Shown here: positions 39,130-48,466 of the stretch, piece by piece
Layout: the number at the start of each line of letters is the position of its first letter
Numbering within the stretch: the stretch's first letter is position 1
The notes under the pieces: model-generated
Told to the model about the DNA's origin: nothing
Database searches by the model: none
Seen by the model: the letters and a program-made list of their open reading frames with translations, nothing else
Translations under genes and position numbers: made by a program
Assembly: GCF_030159795.1 (NCBI RefSeq)
Contig: NZ_BSND01000003.1
Coordinates: 620,001 to 684,000, forward strand
DNA: 64,000 bases
Direction of reading: 5' to 3'
DNA from: Methylophaga thalassica
Lineage (GTDB): Bacteria; Pseudomonadota; Gammaproteobacteria; Nitrosococcales; Methylophagaceae

Positions 39130-41013
39130 ATGTTGCATTTCATACGTAATCACGCCCAGGGATGGATTGCCTGGTTCATCGTTGGTTTAATTAGTATTCC
39201 ATTTGCTCTGTGGGGCATTAACTCATATTTGTCTGGCGCCTCGACGGTTGTTGTGGCAGAAGTGAATGGCTCACCCATCACCCAAACAGAACTACAAACG
39301 TCGTTACAGCAGTATCGTGATCGTATGCGTAGCATGATGGGGGATCAATTTGATCCAGCGATGTTTGATAACGCTAGTGTAAAAAAAGACGTATTAGACG
39401 GGCTTATTGACCAACGTTTATTACGAGATGCAAATCAAACCTTAAAACAACGTATCAGCGATGCTGCGGTATCTCAGTTCATCCGTTCTACTCCCGCTTT
39501 CCAACGTGATGGTAAGTTCGATTCCGATTATTACGGGATGGTGCTGGCGCGGGTAGGCTATACCCCTGCTCAGTATGAAGCGCAGCTAAGAGCAGATTTA
39601 TTATCTCAAGAGCTCACCACCAATATTCAGAATTCATCAATTGCCAGTGTTAAATTACTGAATGAAGCATTGAGATTAGAAAGACAGCAACGTGAGATTG
39701 CTTACGGTATTGTGCCCATCCAACAATTTGTTGAAGAAGTGAATGTGGATGATGCAGAAATTCGACAATATTATGACGATAATCTAGCCGCATACACAGC
39801 GCCTGAACAAGTCAAACTCAACTATATTGAATTATCTGTTGATGAGTTAGCAAAAGATATTCAAATCAATGAAGATGATTTGAAAAAATTCTATGCAGAT
39901 AATCAAAATCAGTTTGTTGGCCCTGAGCAACGCCGTGCAAGTCATATCTTAGTTGAAGGTGATGACGAGAGCGCATTAGAAAAAATTAAAGCTATCCAAA
40001 CCCGTATCAATGAGGGGGAAGACTTTGCTGAATTAGCTAAAGATGCCTCGCAAGATACCGGATCGGCCAGTAATGGTGGCGATCTTGGATTCTTTGGCAG
40101 AGATGTTATGGACCCGGCGTTTGAAGAAGCGGCATTTGCATTAGAAAACGTTGGCGATGTCAGTGAGCCCATTAAGACTGAGTTTGGTTATCATTTAATT
40201 AAACTTACTGGGATTCAAAAACCTGAAGGTAAAAGCTTTGCTCAGGCGCGGGACGAGGTTGAAAATTTATATCGCCGTCAGCAAGCTGAATCTGTTTTTT
40301 ATGATGAAGCAGAACAGTTAGCCAATCTAAGTTTCGAAAATCCGGATAGCCTTGATGTGACAGCAGAAGCTCTGGGTCTTGAAATTAAAACTACGCCAAG
40401 TTTTACCCGTACAGGCACTGAAGAGGGTATTACCAGTAATAAGAAGGTAATTGATGCGGCATTCAGTGAAGATGTATTGAAAAATGATCTGAATAGTGCA
40501 GTGATTGAATTGTCAGATAATGATTTGCTGGTCATTCATAAGAACAAGCATATTCCGGAGACGGTTTTACCTTTTGAGTCTGTGTCTCCTGCTATCAAAC
40601 AGCAGTTGATTTTTGATAAAGCCAGAAAACTAGCCCAGGATGAGGGTGAGTCAATCTTGGAAAAAGTGAAATCTGGTGAAGCTCCAGACTCTTTACTGAC
40701 AAATTGGCAAGCGCCTGAGTTTTATGGACGCGATGCTGAACAAGTGAGTGGTCAGATTCTTCAGAGAGCATTTACCATGGCTAAACCATTATCATCAGCT
40801 AACTATGAAGGATTTTCTGCTGATAATGGTAATTATGTGGTTATTAAATTAACTTCAGTCAGAAACGGTAATATTGATGATGTGAATGAAGAGCAGAGAA
40901 AAGCACTTCAACAACAGCTTACAGGTATTTATGCGGCCGCTGAAGTTGAAGCTTTCATCGCTCAATTACGTCATGATGCTGAAATAGATATTCATCAAGA
41001 TGCATTAAAATAA
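39130..41013 (+). CDS. ppiD: Periplasmic folding factor PpiD (SurA N-terminal and parvulin domains)
   Basis: Membrane-anchored chaperone near the Sec translocon. The 627 residues begin with a short cytoplasmic tip and one membrane helix (about residues 12-35, GWIAWFIVGLISIPFALWGI), then a SurA_N-like chaperone region, one parvulin domain (about 265-360, RRASHILVEGDDES and GGDLGFFGRDVMDPAFEEAA) and a long C-terminal region. The ATG at 39130 follows GGGAAGG. The usual lon-hup-ppiD order is partly kept, with tRNAs inserted between hup and ppiD. Confidence 0.94.
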   Translation: MLHFIRNHAQGWIAWFIVGLISIPFALWGINSYLSGASTVVVAEVNGSPITQTELQTSLQQYRDRMRSMMGDQFDPAMFDNASVKKDVLDGLIDQRLLRDANQTLKQRISDAAVSQFIRSTPAFQRDGKFDSDYYGMVLARVGYTPAQYEAQLRADLLSQELTTNIQNSSIASVKLLNEALRLERQQREIAYGIVPIQQFVEEVNVDDAEIRQYYDDNLAAYTAPEQVKLNYIELSVDELAKDIQINEDDLKKFYADNQNQFVGPEQRRASHILVEGDDESALEKIKAIQTRINEGEDFAELAKDASQDTGSASNGGDLGFFGRDVMDPAFEEAAFALENVGDVSEPIKTEFGYHLIKLTGIQKPEGKSFAQARDEVENLYRRQQAESVFYDEAEQLANLSFENPDSLDVTAEALGLEIKTTPSFTRTGTEEGITSNKKVIDAAFSEDVLKNDLNSAVIELSDNDLLVIHKNKHIPETVLPFESVSPAIKQQLIFDKARKLAQDEGESILEKVKSGEAPDSLLTNWQAPEFYGRDAEQVSGQILQRAFTMAKPLSSANYEGFSADNGNYVVIKLTSVRNGNIDDVNEEQRKALQQQLTGIYAAAEVEAFIAQLRHDAEIDIHQDALK

Positions 41014-41030
41014 ACAATCTTCATGAGCAG

Positions 41031-41058
41031 AAAAAAGGCGCGCCATGCGCCTTTTTTT
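41031..41058. terminator. Terminator between ppiD and the symporter gene
   Basis: GGCGC and GCGCC form a short GC stem with a 5-base loop, flanked by six A and seven T. It serves the convergent ends of ppiD and the minus-strand symporter, whose stop codon lies in the T run. Confidence 0.85.
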
Positions 41059-42259
41059 ATGTCAGTCGATCAACAATTGCACTGCCTACGCTATCGCTCC
41101 ATACATTGATTGATGTCCTGAATCTGTCGAGAAACCAATCTACTGAAAGCAGCAATGCAATACCATCTAGTGGTAAGCCCACAGCGCTTAAAACAATCAC
41201 CATCGTCACTAGACCTGCCTCTGGAATGCCAGCGGCACCAATAGCAGCTAAGGTAGCCGTAATAAAAACAATAGCTTGTTGGGTCAAGCTAAGGTCAATG
41301 CCATAAGCCTGGGCAATAAACATAACAGCCGCCGCTTCATAAAGTGCAGTACCGTCCATATTAATTGTTGCCCCTAGTGGCAGAACAAACTTACTGGTTT
41401 TATGGCTAATACCATTCTCTCTGACGCATTCCATCGACAATGGTAGGGTTGCAGAAGAACTCGCTGTACCAAATGCCGTTACCAAGGCTCGGCCCATTCC
41501 AAGCAGATAGCTTATGCCACGGCGTGTCATTAATAGCAGAATGATAAATAACAATATGCCGTGTGCAAGAAGTCCCGTCAGTACAGTCACTACATGCCAG
41601 CCAACCGCTTTCATTTCACTTAAAAAATGTTCACCACCTCCAGCATTACCCAGCCTAGCAGCAATTAAAGCAAATATGCCTAGTGGAGCGAGATGCATTA
41701 CCCAGATAACGAGTTTCATCATGGCTTCATTGATGCCATCAAACAGCTGAAAGACCGGTCTGCCTGTTTCACCTAACGTACTTAAGGCCATAGAAAACAA
41801 AATGGCAAAGACAATCAAAGGAAGGAGTTGTGTTTCTGCTGCTGAAGCAATCAGATTAGGTGAGACCAAGGATAAGATGATATCACTGGCACCGGTGTCC
41901 TGTTTCTCCAGAATATATTCAGGCACCTCTGACTGACTCCATTGCATACCTGCACCTGGTTGAATCCAATTCACAACGACCAGACCGATAAAAACGGCGA
42001 CAGCGGTTGATAAGCTGTAATAAAGTAAGGTCAGTCCACCCAGCCTGCCGAGCTTTTTCAGATTCCCTAATGACCCGATACCACTGACAATGGATGCAAT
42101 AACCAATGGAATGATGGTCATTTTCAATGCATTGAGAAACAGTGTTCCAAGCCAACTTATCTGTGTGGCTGTGTCAGGTTTATACCACCCTAAGAAAACA
42201 CCACTCACTGCGCCAAGGACAATGAAGGCCAATAAAATCATGGCATGTTTATGAGACAT
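41057..42259 (-). CDS. Dicarboxylate/amino-acid:cation symporter (DAACS family)
   Basis: Inner-membrane secondary transporter of the GltP/DctA family, moving glutamate, aspartate or C4-dicarboxylates with Na+ or H+. The 400 residues show about eight hydrophobic segments, the serine-rich re-entrant loop TAFGTASSSATLPLS, the ion site TINMDGTALYEAA and a C-terminal VDWFLDRFRTSINVWSD. The substrate cannot be told from sequence. The ATG at 42259 follows GGAGG. It is separated from fabI by a terminator, so it has its own promoter. Confidence 0.93.
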   Translation of the reverse strand: MSHKHAMILLAFIVLGAVSGVFLGWYKPDTATQISWLGTLFLNALKMTIIPLVIASIVSGIGSLGNLKKLGRLGGLTLLYYSLSTAVAVFIGLVVVNWIQPGAGMQWSQSEVPEYILEKQDTGASDIILSLVSPNLIASAAETQLLPLIVFAILFSMALSTLGETGRPVFQLFDGINEAMMKLVIWVMHLAPLGIFALIAARLGNAGGGEHFLSEMKAVGWHVVTVLTGLLAHGILLFIILLLMTRRGISYLLGMGRALVTAFGTASSSATLPLSMECVRENGISHKTSKFVLPLGATINMDGTALYEAAAVMFIAQAYGIDLSLTQQAIVFITATLAAIGAAGIPEAGLVTMVIVLSAVGLPLDGIALLLSVDWFLDRFRTSINVWSDSVGSAIVDRLT

Positions 42260-42278
42260 ATGGCCTCCAAATAGGGAT

Positions 42279-42307
42279 CAAAAAAAAGGGCATTAATGAA
42301 TGCCCTT
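42279..42307 (-). terminator. Terminator after fabI
   Basis: On the minus strand AAGGGCATT and AATGCCCTT form a 9-base-pair stem with a 4-base loop, followed by a run of T. It lies 25 bases after the fabI stop. Confidence 0.9.
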
Positions 42308-42331
42308 ATGAGTTCTAGCAATACAATGGAA

Positions 42332-43120
42332 TTACTTATCACCAATACCGACAATATTGTAGCCAGCGTCAACATAGGTAATTTCCCCCGTCACACCTGA
42401 AGCTAAATCAGAGCAGAGAAAAGCAGCTACATTACCGACTTCTTCAATCGTTACATTTCTTCTAAGTGGTGAGTTTCTCTCACCGTAGGCGAGCATTTTT
42501 CCAAAATCACCAATACCAGCAGCAGCCAGTGTTTTGATTGGGCCAGCGGACACTGCATTGACACGGATACCTTGTTCACCCATTGAGTATGCCATGTAAC
42601 GAACAGTGGCTTCTAAAGCCGCTTTAGCTACGCCCATGACATTGTAGTTATCAATGGCTTTTTCTGCACCCAGATAGCTTAATGTTAATAATGAGCCATT
42701 GCGACCTGCCATCATGTCTTTGCCTGCTTTAGCTAATGCAGCAAAACTATAGGCACTAATATCGTTCGCCATAGCGAAACCTTCACGTGTAACGCTATCA
42801 ACGAACCCACCCTGTAGCTGCTCACGTGGGGCAAAGGCAACAGAATGAACAATCGTATCTAGGCCATCCCAATGCTCAGATAACGACTTGAATACACCAT
42901 TAATTTCATCATCACTGCTCACATCACAAGGAAAGACCAGTGCAGGATCGGCGCCACACTCTTCAGCGATTTTTTCAACGCGTGATTTTAATTTCTCATT
43001 TTGATAAGTGAAAGCCAATTCAGCACCTTCTCGTGCCATAGCATGAGCAATACCAGATGCAATAGAGCGGGGGCTGGCTACGCCCACGATTAACGCACGT
43101 TTGCCTTGCAGAAAACCCAT
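42332..43120 (-). CDS. fabI: Enoyl-[acyl-carrier-protein] reductase (NADH)
   Basis: Last reduction of each fatty-acid elongation round; the target of triclosan-type inhibitors. The 262 residues start with [20 protein letters not shown] (cofactor loop) and carry the catalytic Tyr and Lys six residues apart in [13 protein letters not shown], plus [15 protein letters not shown]. The ATG at 43120 follows GGAGAG. It diverges from a peptide-binding protein gene; in Pseudomonas fabI lies beside a peptide ABC-transporter locus. Confidence 0.96.
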   Translation of the reverse strand: MGFLQGKRALIVGVASPRSIASGIAHAMAREGAELAFTYQNEKLKSRVEKIAEECGADPALVFPCDVSSDDEINGVFKSLSEHWDGLDTIVHSVAFAPREQLQGGFVDSVTREGFAMANDISAYSFAALAKAGKDMMAGRNGSLLTLSYLGAEKAIDNYNVMGVAKAALEATVRYMAYSMGEQGIRVNAVSAGPIKTLAAAGIGDFGKMLAYGERNSPLRRNVTIEEVGNVAAFLCSDLASGVTGEITYVDAGYNIVGIGDK

Positions 43121-43249
43121 GTGTCTCTCCTAAACTACATATAAAGCGGGATAACTTACCTGATTTTGGGGATGACGGAAAGGGCAAGCATGCAGTAATC
43201 TTCTACTGGTATGATGCAGACACTATCTAATGTTCCGCAATGAGGTTGT

Positions 43250-45400
43250 ATGAGATTGATATATTGCTTGCTCGCTATCGTGCTGTTTTTCACAACAGCC
43301 TGTGATAAGGGGGCGATAAATTCACCTTATCCTGAAGCGTCCAGCGATGAAGAGATCCTATACGCTGCTTTTTCTCTACGACCCAAACACTTGGATCCTG
43401 CCAGATCCTACAGCGCAAACGAGGTCATCATTACTGGCCAGGTTTACGAACCGCCATATCAATACCACTACCTGAAAAGACCTTATCAACTAGAGCCCCT
43501 GGCAGCTGAATCAATGCCTGATGTAGTCTACCTGGACAAGGATAATCATCCTGTTAAGGAGACTGATGATGATATTGCATACTCAATTTATACGATTCCC
43601 ATCAAACAGAATATTTATTACCAGCCACACCCTGCATTTGCCAGAGATGAAAACGGTGTCTGGCTGTACCATAACTTAACCGATGAAGAACTCTCTGATA
43701 TAGAAGATTTAGCAGATTTTGAGCAAACAGATACCCGTAAACTGGTGGCAGATGATTTTGTATATCAGATAAAGAGATTGGCTCATCCCGAAATTCACTC
43801 ACCGATACTTGGTGTGATGTCAGAGCATATTGTTGGACTAAAAGACTATGCTCAGAAGTTAAGAGATCTTCGTAAAAAAGGCGACGTAGTCGATCTTCGT
43901 CAGCATGACATCAGTGGCGTCAACATCGTTGATAACTACCATTATCAAATCAAGGTCTATGGCAAATATCCACAACTCGATTATTGGTTAGCCATGCCTT
44001 TTTTTGCCCCAATCCCTTGGGAAGCAGAACAGTTTTACTCACAACCAGGCTTGATAAATAAGAACATAACCCTTGATTGGTACCCAGTCGGAACGGGTCC
44101 TTTTTATATGACTGAAAATGATCCAAACCGACGCATGGTACTGACTAAAAACCCTCATTTTCATGGCGAGCGTTATCCAACAGAAGGGGAGGAAACGGAT
44201 CGGCAAAATGGTCTGCTGAACGATGCAGGAAAATCGCTGCCTTTAACAGACAAAATTGTGTTTACCCTTGAAAAAGAAAGTACCTCTTATTGGGGGAAAT
44301 TTATGCAAGGCTATTACGATGTAAGTGGCATTAGTTCAGACAGTTTCGAGCAAGCCGTGAATGTGTCAGCATCAGGTGAGTTTGGTTTAAGTGATGTCAT
44401 GAAAGAGAAAGGAATAAAGCTTGAAACAGCCATTGCGGCGACAAGTTTCTATACTGGATTTAATATGCTGGACCCCGTTGTCGGTGGCTACACAGAGCGA
44501 GCAAGGAAACTTCGGCAAGCTATTTCAATCGCTATTGATCAAGAGGAATATATTTCTATCTTTGCGAATGGGCGAGGCATCCCCGCCCAAGGGCCCATTC
44601 CTCCCGGTATTTTTGGTTACAGTGAGGGAAAATCAGGTATTAACACACACATATACAAATGGGAGAAGGGACAAGCTGTTCGTAAATCGCTTGACGCTGC
44701 TAAGCAACTTTTAGCAGAAGCGGGTTACCCCAATGGCAGGAACGAGAAAACTGGCGAGCCGCTCGTTATTTACCTGGATACCACGGCGAGTGGGCCTGAT
44801 AGTAAAGCCGATTTAGATTGGATACGTAAGCAATTCAAAAAACTCAAAATACAACTCGTCATCAGAAGCAGTGACTACAATCGTTTTCAAGATAAAATTC
44901 GTCGTGGACGAACCCAGTTATTCCAATGGGGCTGGAACGCAGATTATCCTGATCCGGAGAATTTCTTATTTTTACTTTATGGACCCAATGGCCGAGCAGA
45001 ATTTGGTGGTGAAAATACCGCCAATTATCACAACAAAGAGTTTGATATGCTTTTTGAGCAGATGCGAACGATGTCGAACAGTCCCGAGCGCCGATCTATC
45101 ATAAACCGTATGGTTGAGATTGCTAGAAAAGACGCGCCATGGATCTGGGGCTTTCATCCAAAACAGTTTTCGCTTTATCATCAATGGAATCATAATGTTA
45201 AGCCTAACTTAATGGCGAATAACACATTGAAATATCGCCGTATTGATGCGTCATTACGTGAAAAACTTCAGTCTGAGTGGAATCAGCCGATACTCTGGCC
45301 ATTAGGCGTCGTACTTATTGTCATTATGCTGATGGTTCTGCCTGCGTTTTTAATTTACAGAGCTAAGAAGCATAAAAAGCATCGTTTTCCTTCGTCATAG
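43250..45400 (+). CDS. Solute-binding protein of peptide ABC transporters, C-terminally membrane-anchored
   Basis: A 716-residue SBP_bac_5 protein related to YejA-like peptide-binding components. The N-terminus has a short hydrophobic signal ending FFTTAC, a possible lipoprotein site. Family segments include LDWYPVGTGPFYMTENDPNR, SIAIDQEEYISIFANGRG and FQWGWNADYPDPENF. A second hydrophobic segment at about residues 685-706 (VVLIVIMLMVLPAFLIY) followed by a basic tail should anchor the C-terminus in the membrane. No permease or ATPase gene follows; pomAB-type genes do. Its partner transporter must be elsewhere, or it is a remnant of the peptide locus found beside fabI in relatives. Confidence 0.85.
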   Translation: MRLIYCLLAIVLFFTTACDKGAINSPYPEASSDEEILYAAFSLRPKHLDPARSYSANEVIITGQVYEPPYQYHYLKRPYQLEPLAAESMPDVVYLDKDNHPVKETDDDIAYSIYTIPIKQNIYYQPHPAFARDENGVWLYHNLTDEELSDIEDLADFEQTDTRKLVADDFVYQIKRLAHPEIHSPILGVMSEHIVGLKDYAQKLRDLRKKGDVVDLRQHDISGVNIVDNYHYQIKVYGKYPQLDYWLAMPFFAPIPWEAEQFYSQPGLINKNITLDWYPVGTGPFYMTENDPNRRMVLTKNPHFHGERYPTEGEETDRQNGLLNDAGKSLPLTDKIVFTLEKESTSYWGKFMQGYYDVSGISSDSFEQAVNVSASGEFGLSDVMKEKGIKLETAIAATSFYTGFNMLDPVVGGYTERARKLRQAISIAIDQEEYISIFANGRGIPAQGPIPPGIFGYSEGKSGINTHIYKWEKGQAVRKSLDAAKQLLAEAGYPNGRNEKTGEPLVIYLDTTASGPDSKADLDWIRKQFKKLKIQLVIRSSDYNRFQDKIRRGRTQLFQWGWNADYPDPENFLFLLYGPNGRAEFGGENTANYHNKEFDMLFEQMRTMSNSPERRSIINRMVEIARKDAPWIWGFHPKQFSLYHQWNHNVKPNLMANNTLKYRRIDASLREKLQSEWNQPILWPLGVVLIVIMLMVLPAFLIYRAKKHKKHRFPSS

Positions 45401-45414
45401 AGGAGATTTTTACT

Positions 45415-45471
45415 ATGCGATTAGGTAGAATGCACTGCCAGTGCTACGGCATTTCATTGATGAGTTTCTAG
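45415..45471 (+). CDS. Possible 18-residue peptide
   Basis: MRLGRMHCQCYGISLMSF is encoded between the binding-protein gene and the stator genes. A strong GGAG site (45402-45405) precedes the ATG by 9 bases, better than for many genes in the window. The peptide has a Cys-Gln-Cys motif. It may be a leader peptide, a small protein or chance. I do not recognise it. Confidence 0.25.
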   Translation: MRLGRMHCQCYGISLMSF

Positions 45472-45488
45472 TCTTAGGGAGTAATTGA

Positions 45489-46253
45489 GTGGATTTAGCT
45501 ACACTGCTAGGTTTTATTGCGGCTTGGAGTCTGATTATTGCAACGATTGCTCTTGGTGCAGCAGCCGGTGTATTCATCAACATGCCTTCATTAGCGATTG
45601 TCATAGGCGGCACCTTTGCGGTGGTATTGATGCGCTTCACTCTAGGACAATTTCTTGGCTCGTTTAAGACAGCAATGAAAGCGTTCTTATACAAATCAGA
45701 GTCACCTCAAGAAATCATTCAATCTGTTGTTGAACTAGCCACCATTGCAAGAAAAGAGGGCTTACTTGCTCTGGAAAGACAGGAGGTGGCTAATCCCGTT
45801 TTGGCAAAAGGTATACGCATGCTGGTTGATGGACATGAACCAGCGGTAGTCAAAAAAGCACTGGTTACGGAAATGAATGAAACCGTTAACCGTCACTCTA
45901 TAGGCCAGCAAATCTTCAAAACGATGGGGGATGCTGGTCCAGCTATGGGAATGATTGGTACATTAGTCGGTTTGGTACAAATGTTGTCAAATATGTCCGA
46001 TCCGAAATCCATTGGCCCTGCCATGGCTGTGGCATTATTAACCACACTCTATGGTGCAATGTTAGCCAATATGTTCGCTCTGCCTGTGTCTGATAAGCTC
46101 GCTTTACGTAGCAGTGAAGAGTTGATGAATAAGAGTATTATCATTGAGAGTGTAATGGGGATTCAGGAAGGTCAAAACCCGAAAGTATTAGGTGAGCTGT
46201 TACAAAACTTCTTACCAGCGTCTAAGCGTGATACTGACGAACCAGCTGCCTAG
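45489..46253 (+). CDS. pomA: Flagellar motor stator protein, PomA/MotA type
   Basis: Ion-channel subunit of the flagellar stator. The 254 residues have four membrane segments (two near the N-terminus, two at about 150-205) and the large cytoplasmic loop between them. MGDAGPAMGMIGTLVGLVQML is the family's third-helix region with the functionally important prolines. Length and sequence favour the Na+-type PomA over MotA. The start is GTG at 45489 after GGGAG. pomB follows after 20 bases. Confidence 0.9.
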   Translation: MDLATLLGFIAAWSLIIATIALGAAAGVFINMPSLAIVIGGTFAVVLMRFTLGQFLGSFKTAMKAFLYKSESPQEIIQSVVELATIARKEGLLALERQEVANPVLAKGIRMLVDGHEPAVVKKALVTEMNETVNRHSIGQQIFKTMGDAGPAMGMIGTLVGLVQMLSNMSDPKSIGPAMAVALLTTLYGAMLANMFALPVSDKLALRSSEELMNKSIIIESVMGIQEGQNPKVLGELLQNFLPASKRDTDEPAA

Positions 46254-46273
46254 TTGGTCTCGGTTACATAGAA

Positions 46274-47170
46274 ATGAATGAAGATAGCCCAAGACCTAAA
46301 AAGCAAGACGAAGGCTTACCCGCCTACATGGGCACATTCGCAGACTTAATGTCATTGCTGATGTGCTTTTTTGTTTTGTTATTATCCTTTGCTGAAATGG
46401 ATGCCTTGAAATACAAGATGGTGGTGAAATCGCTTGATAATGCATTTGGCGTTCAGCGAGAAGTCATCGCTGATGCTGTGCCCGTTGGTACCAGTATTAT
46501 TGCTCAAGAGTATAGTCCAGGTGAGCCTAAACCGACGCCGCTTAAGGTAGTCAGACAAGAAACCATCGATGATACCCGTGAAAAAATCAAGGTAACAATG
46601 GATGAAGAAGAGGTCGCGCGACAACAGGCACAGGAAATAGCCGAAGAAACCCAGAAATTTCGTGAAGCATTAGATGAAGAAATTAAAGAAGGTTTAATTG
46701 AAGTAGAAAGTCAGTTCAGTCGGATTGTGATCCGAATTCGAGAAAATGGTTCATTTCCATCTGGTGATGCGAGATTGAACCCTGGCTTTAAACCTATTCT
46801 TAGAAAGATACACGACGTTTTAGTGGGTACGGGAGGTCAAATTGCTGTCGCTGGCCACACGGATGATGTACCGATTAATACGCCAAGATATCGATCAAAT
46901 TGGGAACTATCTACCTCAAGAGCCACCTCTGTAGTACATGAATTGTTAGAACCTGGGGATATGAAACCAGAACGTTTTGTTTTAGAAGGCTATGCGGATA
47001 CAAAACCATTGGTGCCTAATAATTCACCTGAGAACCGTGCAATTAACAGACGTGTTGAGATTATTGTGCTGAAATCGCCGGTTGAAGAAAGTTTAACCCG
47101 ATCAATTGACGAGCTGATCAATGAGCATGATGCTGTTGATGGTTCAGTGTCTACTATTATCGAACGATGA
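46274..47170 (+). CDS. pomB: Flagellar motor stator protein, PomB/MotB type
   Basis: Stator subunit that binds the ion and anchors the motor to peptidoglycan. The 298 residues contain a single membrane helix (about 20-42) with the ion-carrying Asp24 in TFADLMSLLMCFFVLLL, a plug and linker region, and a C-terminal OmpA-like domain (about 160-275, VAGHTDDVPINTPRYRSNWE). The Asp position equals that of Vibrio PomB. Sodium coupling is therefore suggested but not shown. Confidence 0.9.
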   Translation: MNEDSPRPKKQDEGLPAYMGTFADLMSLLMCFFVLLLSFAEMDALKYKMVVKSLDNAFGVQREVIADAVPVGTSIIAQEYSPGEPKPTPLKVVRQETIDDTREKIKVTMDEEEVARQQAQEIAEETQKFREALDEEIKEGLIEVESQFSRIVIRIRENGSFPSGDARLNPGFKPILRKIHDVLVGTGGQIAVAGHTDDVPINTPRYRSNWELSTSRATSVVHELLEPGDMKPERFVLEGYADTKPLVPNNSPENRAINRRVEIIVLKSPVEESLTRSIDELINEHDAVDGSVSTIIER

Positions 47171-47180
47171 GGGAAGAAGA

Positions 47181-47771
47181 ATGAGAAAAGTGCATATTTG
47201 GGTGTCGACACTCAGTATACTCCTGGCAAGCTCGGTAGCTTCTGCAACACAATGGCAGATAAACAACAACGAGTCTCAAGTGAATTTTATTTCAACAAAA
47301 AAGGTGAACATTGCTGAGGTTCATCAGTTTGACAAAATTGCTGGTAACTTAGCTGAAACAGGTGAGTTTTCTCTTGCCATTGATTTGGCATCGGTAAATA
47401 CAGGCATAGAAATTCGCGACAGTCGCATGAAAGAGTTTCTTTTCAATGTCGCTGACTTCCCTAAAGCGACGATTACGGCTCAGCTGTCACCAGAACAAAT
47501 AGCACAGATTACCGTTGGGCAGACAAAACCATTATCTATTGATGGCTTTTTTGAACTGCATGGGCAAAAACAAGAGATGACATTTGATGTGCTTGTGACC
47601 AAAGTAACCGAAAATGAGTTGCTAGTGGTCTCTTCTCATCCTGTTATTTTGAGTGTTGATGATTATAAGTTGGCACAGGGTGTAGAAAAATTACGTGAGC
47701 TGGCTGGATTACCAAACATAAGCCATGCTGTGCCGGTAAGTTTTTATTTAACGTTAAACGCGACGAACTAA
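47181..47771 (+). CDS. Secreted YceI-family lipocalin-like protein
   Basis: Periplasmic protein of the YceI family, whose members bind isoprenoid-type lipids. The ATG at 47181 is chosen because GAGGGAAGAAG precedes it and a signal peptide begins there (cleaved near SVASA-TQW); the frame stays open upstream inside pomB. The 196-residue protein has the eight-strand beta signature with SQVNFISTKK, then GIEIRDSRMKEFLF and a PVSFYLTLNA end. Ligand and role are unknown. It sits 15 bases before leuD, at the place where leuC is found in relatives. Confidence 0.88.
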   Translation: MRKVHIWVSTLSILLASSVASATQWQINNNESQVNFISTKKVNIAEVHQFDKIAGNLAETGEFSLAIDLASVNTGIEIRDSRMKEFLFNVADFPKATITAQLSPEQIAQITVGQTKPLSIDGFFELHGQKQEMTFDVLVTKVTENELLVVSSHPVILSVDDYKLAQGVEKLRELAGLPNISHAVPVSFYLTLNATN

Positions 47772-47786
47772 GAGGTATTCCTCGCA

Positions 47787-48425
47787 ATGCAAAAATTTTC
47801 AGTTGAGACTGGCATCGTTATTCCATTGGATCGCCCCAATGTCGATACCGATGCCATTATCCCCAAACAGTTTTTGAAGTCTATCAAGCGCACTGGCTTT
47901 GGTCCGAACTTGTTTGATGAGTGGCGTTATCTTGACCATGGTGAACCAGGACAAGATAACAGTGGACGGCCTTTAAACCCTGATTTTGAGCTTAACCAAC
48001 CACGCTATAAAAACGGGACTATCCTGCTAGCGCGTGAGAACTTTGGTTGTGGTTCAAGTCGTGAACATGCTGTCTGGGCACTGGATGATTTTGGCATTCG
48101 CGTTATTATTGCCCCCAGCTTCGCAGATATCTTTTTCAGCAACACTAGTAAAAATGGTATTTTGGCTATCACTCTGGAAGAGTCGCTAATTGACAAACTG
48201 TTTGAGCAAGTAGAGGCGATGCCTGGCTACCAGCTTAAAGTCGATTTACCAGAACAAAAAATCACGTTACCTGATGGTGAGTCGATTGACTTTGAGGTTG
48301 ATGCATTCAAAAAGCACTGTCTAATCGAAGGGCTTGATGATATTGGTCTCACCTTACAGCATCAAGATGATATCAAGGCTTATGAAGAAAAGCGCAAGCA
48401 AGAAGCGCCCTGGTTATTCTCGTAA
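47787..48425 (+). CDS. leuD: 3-isopropylmalate dehydratase small subunit
   Basis: Small subunit of the isomerase converting 2- to 3-isopropylmalate in leucine synthesis. The 212 residues show [20 protein letters not shown] and [19 protein letters not shown], the aconitase swivel-domain motifs. The large subunit gene leuC, normally directly upstream, is not in the window, so it must lie elsewhere. leuB follows after 41 bases. Confidence 0.96.
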   Translation: MQKFSVETGIVIPLDRPNVDTDAIIPKQFLKSIKRTGFGPNLFDEWRYLDHGEPGQDNSGRPLNPDFELNQPRYKNGTILLARENFGCGSSREHAVWALDDFGIRVIIAPSFADIFFSNTSKNGILAITLEESLIDKLFEQVEAMPGYQLKVDLPEQKITLPDGESIDFEVDAFKKHCLIEGLDDIGLTLQHQDDIKAYEEKRKQEAPWLFS

Positions 48426-48466
48426 GATAAATCTCTAATTCAGTAAATTATTTAAAGATATAAAAA

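Noticed and set aside
45413-45694. 93-codon minus-strand frame before and within pomA
   Set aside because: Antisense to the conserved pomA N-terminus; low-complexity Ala/Pro content typical of shadow frames.
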